8,641 nucleotides of DNA from an uncultured Clostridium sp. (lineage in GTDB: Bacteria; Bacillota; Clostridia; Lachnospirales; Lachnospiraceae), in assembly GCA_900552885.1 (NCBI GenBank), contig USBM01000084.1:1-8641 (forward strand), in the 5' to 3' direction. Positions 1 to 7,100 of the stretch are shown here, piece after piece; positions within the stretch are counted from its first letter, which is position 1; every line of letters begins with the position of its first letter. The translations under genes and the position numbers were made by a program. Under the pieces are notes generated by a model that was not told the DNA's origin, searched no databases, and worked only from the letters and a program-made list of their open reading frames with translations.

Positions 1-152
1 GCTATGATAATGACAGCTATGACTGCGATGAATATCGCTTTGCTGTGGCGTTTTCTGGCTGATCTTCTGGCCTTGCTTTTGTGAGTTGAGCTGGAATTGT
101 AATCCGGTATAAACTGTACCGAATTATAGTCTTCTTTTTTTATGCGAAACAT
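1..152 (-). CDS. N-terminus of an unidentified membrane protein (cut by window edge)
   Basis: This frame is open from ATG 152 to the window edge and gives 50 residues. It begins MFRIKKEDYNSVQF, continues through a Ser/Thr-rich polar stretch and a strongly basic patch (residues about 25-38, rich in K and R), and then enters a hydrophobic run AIFIAVIAVIII that is still going at the edge. That pattern is a signal-anchor with the N-terminus in the cytoplasm. A second in-frame ATG lies directly upstream at 155. I prefer 152 because the AAAAGGAG at 166-159 is then 6 bases away, instead of 3. The gene overlaps the last 29 bases of the giant DUF4132 gene in another frame, which implies translational coupling and a shared transcript. 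Nothing in the visible part identifies a family; the catalytic or binding part must lie beyond the window. I am confident that it is a real gene start and do not know the product. Confidence 0.75.
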   Translation of the reverse strand, partial: MFRIKKEDYNSVQFIPDYNSSSTHKSKARRSARKRHSKAIFIAVIAVIII

Positions 153-3100
153 CATTTTCTCCTTTTACGTTTTGCCCTTTGATAAATGGATCTTTAATCT
201 TCGCGTCCTCCGCAAAGAACAGAATCTTGGTCAGAATCTCTGCCGTCTTCGGATCCTCATCTACAAATGGAAGGAAAATACGTCCCCGCCGTTGTGAATG
301 TACCGGAAGCACCTGAATCATCGGTCCACCTTCCTGATGGATCACGCCACTTCCAAGATGAATCCGGTAATTCGCAAGCTTTCCCTCAATAATAGCATGA
401 TGATCCGTAAACCGTACATTCTGTAATCGGAAGAGTGGCATTGTGAATTCTGCAATTGCTTTCCGCATCTCAATCGTAGAATGTGAGCTTTCCGGATCAA
501 CCCCTCCGGCATGTGCAACACTGACTGCCATATCCACATCCCGCATGACCTCCGAAAAGATGACATCCGGAATATCTGCAATCCGTATTTCTTCCCCCGT
601 CTTCCGATCAATAAACACCACCCACTCCAACGTAGGCGATTCTATATCCGCAGGCGAGAACCAGTCTGCTAATGCATAGATCTGTGCCACAATATTTTCC
701 TGATAATATACTTTTTGCAATCCACTCTCTACATCCGCAACCCAATGCCGTGTCTTCAGACAGCCCACGGTTCTGGCCGGCTGAATCTGGTTTCCTGCAT
801 AGCGCAAAGAATGGAACATATTCCGTTCTTCCTCTGTCTTCACATATAATTCCCGGAACACCTGCTTAAATGGCTGCCGGATCTGCTGGTCAAATACATA
901 TTGCTGATACGCATGCCAATGTCCCGCCTGATATAAATGATACGGATGTGCAATACTTACCAGAGTATCCTCTGCCAATTCTATGATTCGGTCTTCCTCT
1001 ACACAAAGTAACCCCTCCATCCGGATGAATCCCATCCGTTCACTCGTCTTACCTACCAGATTCGCAACAATCCGTTCTGTTACCGGATTATGCAGCAGGT
1101 TCTTCAATTCCGCAAAAGTAAATTCTGTTCCCTTCTCCATCGAATCTTCAAACATTGCCCTGGTGCGACGATACTGCTCTGTAAATTGCTTTCGATCATC
1201 ATTTAACGAGACGATATATGTATTCTTCTTATACTTTGCTGGAACCGTCTTTAACCGCTTGCCCGCCTTTTCACAAACCAGCTCGCATTTTCCATCCTCG
1301 CATGCTTCTAACCACACGGTAATGTCCTCTATGTTATACGGCTCAAAACAGGTCTTGCGCTCTTCATATTCTAAGCTTTCCATCTGCAGGATCAATCTTG
1401 TCACATCCTGATATCCCGCATTGATTGACAGATTCTGTAATGCAAGCTCTACAGCACGATTTTCACTGGCTCTGCGCTGTGCTCCATATTGTCTGCCTTC
1501 CTTCTTAAACCTCTGCAGGAACAGATAACGGTTACGGATATCTTTCTCATTCTGAATCGGAATCAAGCCATATGCCATGACCAGATCTTTGTTCCGCTTC
1601 GCCACAATCTCATTTTCCAATTCACTCGTCTTATAGATTCCGAGAGCTGCATCTGCATATTTTCTTGCCCGTGTATGCTTCGCTCCATCTGATATATACT
1701 TGGCCGCTTCATAAAGCATGTGAAAATGTTCCTCTCCCAATTGCTGGTACACTTCCATAAACCAATCCACATCAAATGCTCCATCATTCAGATCACTGAT
1801 CGCAATCGGCGTATAGCGGGCAATCATTGCCTTACGTTTATCTTCAAATTTCTCCTTCATATGTGCCATAAAATAATAGCACCCGGACACAAAACCAGCC
1901 CAGCCAAGATAATCTCCTACAAGCGGAATCCATTCCGGTGCGTAAAATGCTGCCTCGATCAGACGGCTCTCTTTGATATCGGTATCCTTTACCAGAGAAC
2001 GCAGACGTTCCGCATCATCTTCTATATCCGGAATACAGACCTGTAACATATGACTTAAGCTCTGTCGTTTTGTAACCGTCTCCTTCCGGTTCCATGTACT
2101 ATTAAACCAACTGCTGCGTTCCAACGTCTCTTTTCCTAATGCACTGAGAATTCGTACAAAAGTCGATACTCCAGAGATTCTTTGAACTGCATATATGTTA
2201 CGGGAAAACTCTGTCTCACTGTCTCCCCTCTTCAATTCCGCTTCCATCATCAGACCAGAGAGCTTTTGATATACTTCTAGTGCAAGCTGCAGACGTTTCT
2301 CATCCTCTTCGGAAAACTCCTCCGGTAATGGATGCCCCAACAATACCTGCACTGCATATCTTCTATTCGTATCCACCCAGGAACCTTCTTTCCTACGATT
2401 CTCAAGACTGCGATTGCGATCCTGATAGAACTGAACAATATAAGATAAACGATGCATCGTCTCATTCCGCTCTTCTTCCCGGAATATCATCTTGTATAGA
2501 TAATCCTTTGTAATGATTCCCTTTGTACATGCCGTAATATAATATTGTACACACGGAAACTGCATACTATGGCCAATATAAGAAAAGTAGCGGTTATTTT
2601 CCAGATCAAGTGGCTTGTGAAAAGAATGACAATCTGCCAATTCGTATTGATACGGAAACAATTCCGCAAACAGTTCCTGTCCGTCATGCATATCTAATGC
2701 TTCCGTAAACAGCCGTATCGGAGCATATGTCAGTATCGTTCTCTCCCGCCACTTTGGTTTTCCACTCTCGTCCTTATCCGTTGTGCTTTCCCAGCCACAG
2801 ATCATCGGATTTGCAGATTTTAACAATTCATTTGTCACAGCCGCCGAACATTTTTGCAATAATAGGGCATCCCGGTGTTCTTCCAACAAACCATTGATGA
2901 CACCAATCACTTCCCCGAACCAGGTCAATGTAACAGGCTGCAAGAACTCCCTTCCGTATAATTGTTCCACTAACGGTCTGCACTGAGCCTCCATATGTGG
3001 CTCATCCCCTTTTAAGACCAACAGATATAACGACAATAACAAACAGGTTGTGTAATTCTTAATCTCCTTCTCATAGAAATCGTCCCACAACTCTTTCAGT

Positions 3101-5343
3101 GGCAGATTATGACGGAATCTGGCCCCCAGTCCCCAGAATGAATCTGTCAGCAAATGGACGCTTCCCTCATACTCCTCAAACTCATCATATTTATGCTCCT
3201 CTATCAAAGCATCTAACTTAGCAAGAATCTCCGGCAATTGTCTAATGCGCTTCTTATCTCCAAATACATCCTTATATGCCTTCTTGCACTCCCTCAGAAA
3301 ATCTTCATCAAACTCCGGATCATACTCCGCACGAACGTCATATAACCCATACCCATTCTCCTTCGTACATTCTGTCTCTGTATCATTTTGCAATTCCTGA
3401 ATCAGAATACGTTCCTTTGTGGATGGTTTTGTTATCTGATCTAACAGCGGCAGACACTGCATGTACAATACCTTTCTTTCTGGGTCCTTTTGCAGTTGCA
3501 ATAACAGATCTAATCCCGCTGTTCGTTTCTCTTCCTTCCGATCAGCCAGCAATCGTGCAATACACGATTCCAGGCCATCCTCCCCCATGGTATACAGTAT
3601 GGATAATACATTCTTGCGAATCTCTGCCGTCTTATATTTGAGCATTGCTTCTAATTGCAGATATTCTTTCCCGGATAACTCCATCTGCGGCACAAGCTTG
3701 CATGCGACCGTGCCCACATACGTCCGATCTGCCATACATCCGATCAGTATTTCCCGCTGCTCCTCATTATACGGTGGAACCAGTGTCAGCAGCATAACCG
3801 AAGCACGTTCAAAATAATCGGTAGATATTTGCGGAAGCAGCTCTGCGATTGCTGTAATCTTGTCTTCCTCCTGCAAAGCACTCGCACAGACTGCTAATCG
3901 GCAGATCACATCAGAGCGCCGTAATGCCTCTTTATTCCATGGAAAAATACACGGTTGAAAGTCAATCTGTTTCTTTGAGATTGCCTGTAACATCTCTTGT
4001 AAAATGCCATAGAATTCCTCACACTCTGTCCGATCCTTAAAATATTGCTCTACATCCGCATACTGTCTGGTCAAACCTTTCAACGGATAGCCGTCCTTAT
4101 GCCGCCTCCTGCGATCTGTGACCTCATCCATATAATCGGTACATTTCGGCATAAAGCTTCGCATTATCGCCGCCATTGTGTCCTGCTCCTGATAGAATCT
4201 ACGCACAATTGCCTTTGCAACCTGATGTACATACACACCATTCAGGTGCATTTCCTGTAGATAATAACAGCACACCATTCTCTGGTGCTTACTTCCCTCT
4301 AATGTCAGTTTCTCTATCACCGCACAGGCATCCTCAATCTCCTGTACTCCATAGCTCCAAAGCGCCAGATAAATCTGCATTGAATCTTCACTTTGCAAAG
4401 CTGCTTCTCTTGCCTTTTTATCCTCTAAATAAGCTGCGATCAAGGCAATCTGTTTCTTGTTGATACGATCTAACTTTCCCTCTTCTTCTCCCAACAATCC
4501 CGTCCATGTTCCAACAGAACGAAGCACAGACGAATACCGCAGCAGATCCTGTTTCACAACAATATTAAACAAATACCGGAAGGCAGAAAGGGTTCCGGCA
4601 TCCATGTTATCGCAGATTGCCTGTCGCAGTCCTTCCTGCAGTCTTGCCGCTAATAGTAATTGTCCTACCGCCTCATATAACTCCTGACATTCACTCTGTA
4701 CAATTCCGCGTATCAGTTCATAGCTTACAAGATTGACTGCATTTTCCCCTAATAAAATGTCCTTGAGTATAGCAATCAATTCTGTATTGCCACGATCCAA
4801 TTCAGCCTGAATCCACACAGCAGGTATATCATTCCGATAAGAGCAGGACTGATAATATCGATACACCACCTGAATGTCCGGTGCCGCTTTTCCCTGCAGC
4901 AGGGAAACAAGATCTGTTCCAAAGATACCCGCCTTGTGATAACGATTCAATATTGTAAACATCCGAGGTACATATACCGTGTACCGCTTAGTTCTCAACG
5001 AACGCCGGAAACAGGATTCATCCCGCTGCCATTTATTCACCGCATCTACACTACAATAAAAATCCTCCAGCAAATGATCTGGAATCCATCCCTTCATATG
5101 CTGCATTTCCTGTCTAAAAAAATCGGATGGCTTTGTACCCGGTTCTTGCAGATATGCCGTCACACGTTCTCCTAAAGCGGTATGTGACATAGCATTCGTC
5201 TCATAACGGCCTGCCATTTCCAAAGCCTTTCGAACCTCATCCGAATAGGACTGCAACCGCTCATCCGACCGTTTCTGATATGCCTCCTCCACCTTACGTG
5301 CCACTCTTCTTCCTTGTTCCTTCTCCGCACCCGTCATTTTCAT
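124..5343 (-). CDS. Giant DUF4132-class helical-repeat protein (1739 aa)
   Basis: This uninterrupted 1739-residue protein has no signal peptide and no clear membrane segment, so it should be cytosolic. The C-terminal third matches what I know of DUF4132 proteins. It has an HPV element near 1418-1420, an AHPYHLY...W segment (about 1465-1476), a QPFKQVFRELY block (1490-1500), a RHWVADVE block (1532-1539), a RDVDMAVSVA block (1601-1610) and a terminal YRIHLGSGVI motif (1659-1668) that I associate with the C-terminal module (DUF7737 in recent naming). Residues about 500-650 look like HEAT-type helical repeats, and the N-terminal half resembles the DUF5724-type region found in Firmicutes members. 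No WGR domain is visible, unlike many DUF4132 proteins. The biochemical role is unknown. The family includes E. coli YehI/MolR-type proteins, whose old link to molybdate is not secure. The start at ATG 5343 is set by AAAGGGG six bases upstream. A second ATG two codons later is possible. It follows the beta-grasp gene by 92 bases and overlaps the next gene by 29. Confidence 0.85.
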   Translation of the reverse strand: MKMTGAEKEQGRRVARKVEEAYQKRSDERLQSYSDEVRKALEMAGRYETNAMSHTALGERVTAYLQEPGTKPSDFFRQEMQHMKGWIPDHLLEDFYCSVDAVNKWQRDESCFRRSLRTKRYTVYVPRMFTILNRYHKAGIFGTDLVSLLQGKAAPDIQVVYRYYQSCSYRNDIPAVWIQAELDRGNTELIAILKDILLGENAVNLVSYELIRGIVQSECQELYEAVGQLLLAARLQEGLRQAICDNMDAGTLSAFRYLFNIVVKQDLLRYSSVLRSVGTWTGLLGEEEGKLDRINKKQIALIAAYLEDKKAREAALQSEDSMQIYLALWSYGVQEIEDACAVIEKLTLEGSKHQRMVCCYYLQEMHLNGVYVHQVAKAIVRRFYQEQDTMAAIMRSFMPKCTDYMDEVTDRRRRHKDGYPLKGLTRQYADVEQYFKDRTECEEFYGILQEMLQAISKKQIDFQPCIFPWNKEALRRSDVICRLAVCASALQEEDKITAIAELLPQISTDYFERASVMLLTLVPPYNEEQREILIGCMADRTYVGTVACKLVPQMELSGKEYLQLEAMLKYKTAEIRKNVLSILYTMGEDGLESCIARLLADRKEEKRTAGLDLLLQLQKDPERKVLYMQCLPLLDQITKPSTKERILIQELQNDTETECTKENGYGLYDVRAEYDPEFDEDFLRECKKAYKDVFGDKKRIRQLPEILAKLDALIEEHKYDEFEEYEGSVHLLTDSFWGLGARFRHNLPLKELWDDFYEKEIKNYTTCLLLSLYLLVLKGDEPHMEAQCRPLVEQLYGREFLQPVTLTWFGEVIGVINGLLEEHRDALLLQKCSAAVTNELLKSANPMICGWESTTDKDESGKPKWRERTILTYAPIRLFTEALDMHDGQELFAELFPYQYELADCHSFHKPLDLENNRYFSYIGHSMQFPCVQYYITACTKGIITKDYLYKMIFREEERNETMHRLSYIVQFYQDRNRSLENRRKEGSWVDTNRRYAVQVLLGHPLPEEFSEEDEKRLQLALEVYQKLSGLMMEAELKRGDSETEFSRNIYAVQRISGVSTFVRILSALGKETLERSSWFNSTWNRKETVTKRQSLSHMLQVCIPDIEDDAERLRSLVKDTDIKESRLIEAAFYAPEWIPLVGDYLGWAGFVSGCYYFMAHMKEKFEDKRKAMIARYTPIAISDLNDGAFDVDWFMEVYQQLGEEHFHMLYEAAKYISDGAKHTRARKYADAALGIYKTSELENEIVAKRNKDLVMAYGLIPIQNEKDIRNRYLFLQRFKKEGRQYGAQRRASENRAVELALQNLSINAGYQDVTRLILQMESLEYEERKTCFEPYNIEDITVWLEACEDGKCELVCEKAGKRLKTVPAKYKKNTYIVSLNDDRKQFTEQYRRTRAMFEDSMEKGTEFTFAELKNLLHNPVTERIVANLVGKTSERMGFIRMEGLLCVEEDRIIELAEDTLVSIAHPYHLYQAGHWHAYQQYVFDQQIRQPFKQVFRELYVKTEEERNMFHSLRYAGNQIQPARTVGCLKTRHWVADVESGLQKVYYQENIVAQIYALADWFSPADIESPTLEWVVFIDRKTGEEIRIADIPDVIFSEVMRDVDMAVSVAHAGGVDPESSHSTIEMRKAIAEFTMPLFRLQNVRFTDHHAIIEGKLANYRIHLGSGVIHQEGGPMIQVLPVHSQRRGRIFLPFVDEDPKTAEILTKILFFAEDAKIKDPFIKGQNVKGENDVSHKKRRL
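159..166 (-). promoter_or_regulatory. Shine-Dalgarno for the overlapping downstream membrane gene
   Basis: AAAAGGAG on the minus strand lies inside the 3' end of the giant DUF4132 gene. It is followed by AAA and two consecutive ATG codons (155 and 152). It supports a real start here and favours the second ATG on spacing. Confidence 0.7.
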
Positions 5344-5435
5344 ATGTAACCCCTTTCTTCTAGTCTGTTATATAGACCTCCTGCCTCATCGGACATTCCC
5401 CAATTCTGTCTATCAATGCCTCCGTCAACACATTG
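5340..5435 (-). other. Short gap between beta-grasp and DUF4132 genes, open in two frames
   Basis: This gap holds no recognisable promoter or terminator. In the frame of the upstream gene, 31 sense codons follow its TAG stop before a TGA (5342-5340) that overlaps the ATG of the giant gene as ATGA. In another frame a GTG at 5431 opens 23 codons ending in TAG. Neither reading has a convincing ribosome binding site for an independent start. The C-terminal LAGRIW just before the TAG looks like a natural end for the beta-grasp protein. I therefore treat this as a non-coding or decayed spacer, with readthrough or an ancestral longer frame as alternatives. Confidence 0.4.
5350..5356 (-). promoter_or_regulatory. 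G-run Shine-Dalgarno of the DUF4132 gene
   Basis: AAAGGGG, then TTACAT, then ATG at 5343. Spacing is 6 bases. It fixes the start of the giant protein at or within two codons of 5343. The same GGGG...TACATATG arrangement precedes the zinc-ribbon gene at the head of the cluster. Confidence 0.65.
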
Positions 5436-5852
5436 CTACCAGATTCGCCCCGCTAACATGGTCAGCCGAATCAGACTCACCTCATCCCCATCCTGTAAGG
5501 CTAGTCTCTCGTCTAACTGCTCTGCTTCTTCTCCATTCACAAACACACGGTAAAGACCATCCTCAAATGCCTGAACTGCAACTGCAACCGCCTCCTCCAC
5601 ATCCGGTTCCTTATTCCCATAAATGATACCAAATGCGATCTTTCCAACATCTGCCATGTCATGTATGTTCTCCTCTGTAAGAACACATGCTCCTTGTCTG
5701 CTCCGCTCTATATAATCGTTCACACAGATTGTGACGGTTACACTTAAGAATTCTCTTAATGTCTGCGGTTGTTTGTCATAATGAAATGGAATCTTATCTA
5801 TCACATTTTTTCTTGTTCCAATGGATTTGACATTCATATAGATTTCTAACAT
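5436..5852 (-). CDS. MoaD/ThiS/ubiquitin-like beta-grasp protein with insertion, lacking GG tail
   Basis: I do not recognise a named family for this 138-residue soluble protein, but its layout suggests a beta-grasp fold. Residues 1-25 would be the first hairpin (MLEIYMNVKSIG...VIDKIPFHY). Residues about 30-50 would be the helix (TLREFLSVTV...DYIERS). Residues 101-138 would be the last strands (YRVFVNGEEAEQLDERLA, then LQDGDEVSLIRLTMLAGR). The stretch VFVNG...LQDGDEV resembles the C-terminal half of MoaD and ThiS, where VAVN...LKDGDEV precedes the GG tail. Here the tail is AGRIW, so sulfur-carrier or conjugation chemistry through a terminal glycine is not expected without processing. About 45 residues (55-100) sit between the helix and the third strand, and these look partly helical. 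The start at 5852 is supported by GGGG six bases upstream. The ATG at codon 6 has no such site. It lies between the TPM gene (71-base gap) and the DUF4132 gene, which suggests a partnership with the latter. The fold is inferred from sequence pattern only. Confidence 0.7.
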   Translation of the reverse strand: MLEIYMNVKSIGTRKNVIDKIPFHYDKQPQTLREFLSVTVTICVNDYIERSRQGACVLTEENIHDMADVGKIAFGIIYGNKEPDVEEAVAVAVQAFEDGLYRVFVNGEEAEQLDERLALQDGDEVSLIRLTMLAGRIW

Positions 5853-5923
5853 GTATTACCCCACTCTATCTTATCTCTATTGCATCTTATGCCTCTGCAT
5901 ACACTCTCCATTCACCCTTTCCT

Positions 5924-6697
5924 TTAGAAGCTATGACCACCGCCACCGCCGCCAGAGGAGCCGCCGCCGTGACCGCCGCCTCCGCCGCCAGACATCCGGA
6001 CGCGCTTCTGGGTTACAAAAAGAAACTTCGGTTCCTCCATATGAAAATTGCTTTTACTTCCTCTCAACAGATTCTCCATATCCAGTTCCTTCACCTTAGA
6101 TGTCTTACGCAACAGCCAATAATTGAGCAGGATGGAAAAAATGACTGCCAACATCAAATTGCCGGCATGCTTCATCGGACGACTAATCTCCTCCCCCTTC
6201 AGCAATGCTTCCACCTGCGAATATACCATACTGGCACAGGTATAATAATCTCCATCCGTCGCATAAGTATATACATTATCCGTAATCGTATAGGCATTCG
6301 TTCTGGTAATAATACGGAACATCTCATTATGTGAGTATATATATAGTTCCCGGTTTGTCATATCAATCAGGAAAATGATTCCGCTCTGCTCGCCAAATGT
6401 ACTCAGATAACGGCTTTGCGCATACTCCCCTGTTGGCGCATTTACCTGATTCGAGGATACAAAAAGGGCATTGCCATATGATGTGATTGCCTGCATCTCA
6501 TCTAAAAGCAGGTTTTCCTGATCTGTCGTTAACAGATCTGCCTCGTCTAACACTTTTGCAGAATAGGTGGCAGCATTTTGTGCGTATACCGTTACTCCAT
6601 TCTGCATTATGTCAAACAAGGTATTGCCGCCAAGGCTTCCATATAAGAACATCAGGACAAATACTACAACTGTTATAATCCTTCTTACCTTACGCAC
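5924..6697 (-). CDS. TPM-domain membrane-anchored protein with Gly/His-rich tail
   Basis: Counted from a GTG start at 6697 the protein has 257 residues. Residues 1-24 are a basic then hydrophobic signal or anchor (VRKVRRIITVVVFVLMF). Residues about 48-168 match the TPM domain (VLDEADLLTTDQENLLLDEM at its start, then GIIFLIDMTNRELYIYSHNE). A second membrane segment lies at about 178-196 (AGNLMLAVIFSILLNYWLL), and the end is a Gly/Ser/His tail (236-257) typical of YgcG-type TPM proteins. The TPM domain should face outside, with the tail probably in the cytoplasm. TPM proteins have been linked to phosphatase activity and membrane-complex maintenance in other organisms, but the substrate here is unknown. 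GTG is favoured because GGGGAGG (6712-6706) lies 8 bases before it and only 2 before the ATG at 6703. Far-upstream ATG 6769 would place 24 extra residues over the preceding gene without a ribosome site. The gene overlaps the preceding one by 8 bases, indicating coupling. Confidence 0.85.
   Translation of the reverse strand: MRKVRRIITVVVFVLMFLYGSLGGNTLFDIMQNGVTVYAQNAATYSAKVLDEADLLTTDQENLLLDEMQAITSYGNALFVSSNQVNAPTGEYAQSRYLSTFGEQSGIIFLIDMTNRELYIYSHNEMFRIITRTNAYTITDNVYTYATDGDYYTCASMVYSQVEALLKGEEISRPMKHAGNLMLAVIFSILLNYWLLRKTSKVKELDMENLLRGSKSNFHMEEPKFLFVTQKRVRMSGGGGGGHGGGSSGGGGGGHSF
5927..5992 (-). repeat. Low-complexity Gly/His/Ser coding tract
   Basis: The last 22 codons of the TPM gene are almost all GGN, with AGC/TCT serines and two histidines, giving a GC-rich simple repeat in an otherwise AT-leaning region. 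The encoded tail has two runs of six glycines, each followed by His. Such tails are common at the C-terminus of TPM proteins. They are prone to slippage and to assembly errors. Confidence 0.8.
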
Positions 6698-7097
6698 GGT
6701 CATCACCTCCCCGATATTCAAACTGTGGAAGCGGTCTGGTTGCCAATTGATTATAACGTAATACAACATCTAATAATGTCATAATCATTGTAATTCCCAC
6801 CAGCAAAACTCCCGCATAATAGATCCGGTCATCTGCCGGATGCAGCACACTGATCACTGCTGCCGCTGCAATTCCAATCAACGTCCAGAATCCCCCAATT
6901 CCTTTTTGGCTCTGGATCCGTTCCCTGTTCTGAAGTCCACGTACCCACATGATCCCTGCAAGAACCAATGCTGCCGGTGCCAACACATAACTTATCACCC
7001 CAAAGAAATCTCCCGGTAACACGCCTTCTGTTTTCAATGTATTCTTTGAAAGAATGATAAGAATCACCCACGGGAAAACGATATATATTTTCTTCAA
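6690..7097 (-). CDS. Small polytopic membrane protein of unknown function (135 aa)
   Basis: I do not recognise the family. The protein has a hydrophobic N-terminal segment (residues about 4-16, IYIVFPWVILIIL) and three clearer membrane segments at about 32-53, 69-86 and 93-113. A short basic loop (RGLQNRERIQSQK) lies between the second and third. The C-terminus RPLPQFEYRGGDDRA is polar. The start is uncertain. TTG 7097 lies 3 bases after the stop of the zinc-ribbon gene, which suggests reinitiation, and only a weak GTGGAAA precedes it. A GTG near codon 37, with a GGGGTGA just before it, is an alternative that would remove the first hydrophobic segment. The end of the gene contains the ribosome site of the TPM gene and overlaps it by 8 bases. 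Its position between two membrane proteins suggests that it works with them, perhaps as a membrane subunit. Confidence 0.7.
   Translation of the reverse strand: MKKIYIVFPWVILIILSKNTLKTEGVLPGDFFGVISYVLAPAALVLAGIMWVRGLQNRERIQSQKGIGGFWTLIGIAAAAVISVLHPADDRIYYAGVLLVGITMIMTLLDVVLRYNQLATRPLPQFEYRGGDDRA
6706..6712 (-). promoter_or_regulatory. Shine-Dalgarno deciding a GTG start for the TPM gene
   Basis: GGGGAGG lies within the last codons of the preceding small membrane-protein gene. It is followed by TGATGACC and then GTG at 6697 (8-base spacing). The ATG inside this stretch (6703) is only 2 bases from the motif, which is too close for normal initiation. Confidence 0.65.
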
Positions 7098-7100
7098 AAT

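Noticed and set aside
983..1411. Plus-strand open frame of 142 codons inside the giant gene
   Set aside because: It is antisense to a conserved DUF4132 region, has no recognisable protein features and no ribosome site. The same applies to the other plus-strand frames across 443-5175.
5888..5901. Small hairpin TATGC-CTCT-GCATA in the gap before the beta-grasp gene
   Set aside because: The stem is only five base pairs and no T-run follows on either strand, so it is not a convincing terminator.
5933..6334. Plus-strand open frame rich in Ala and Thr
   Set aside because: It is the antisense of the glycine repeat of the TPM gene (GGN read backwards gives NCC). No ribosome site is present.
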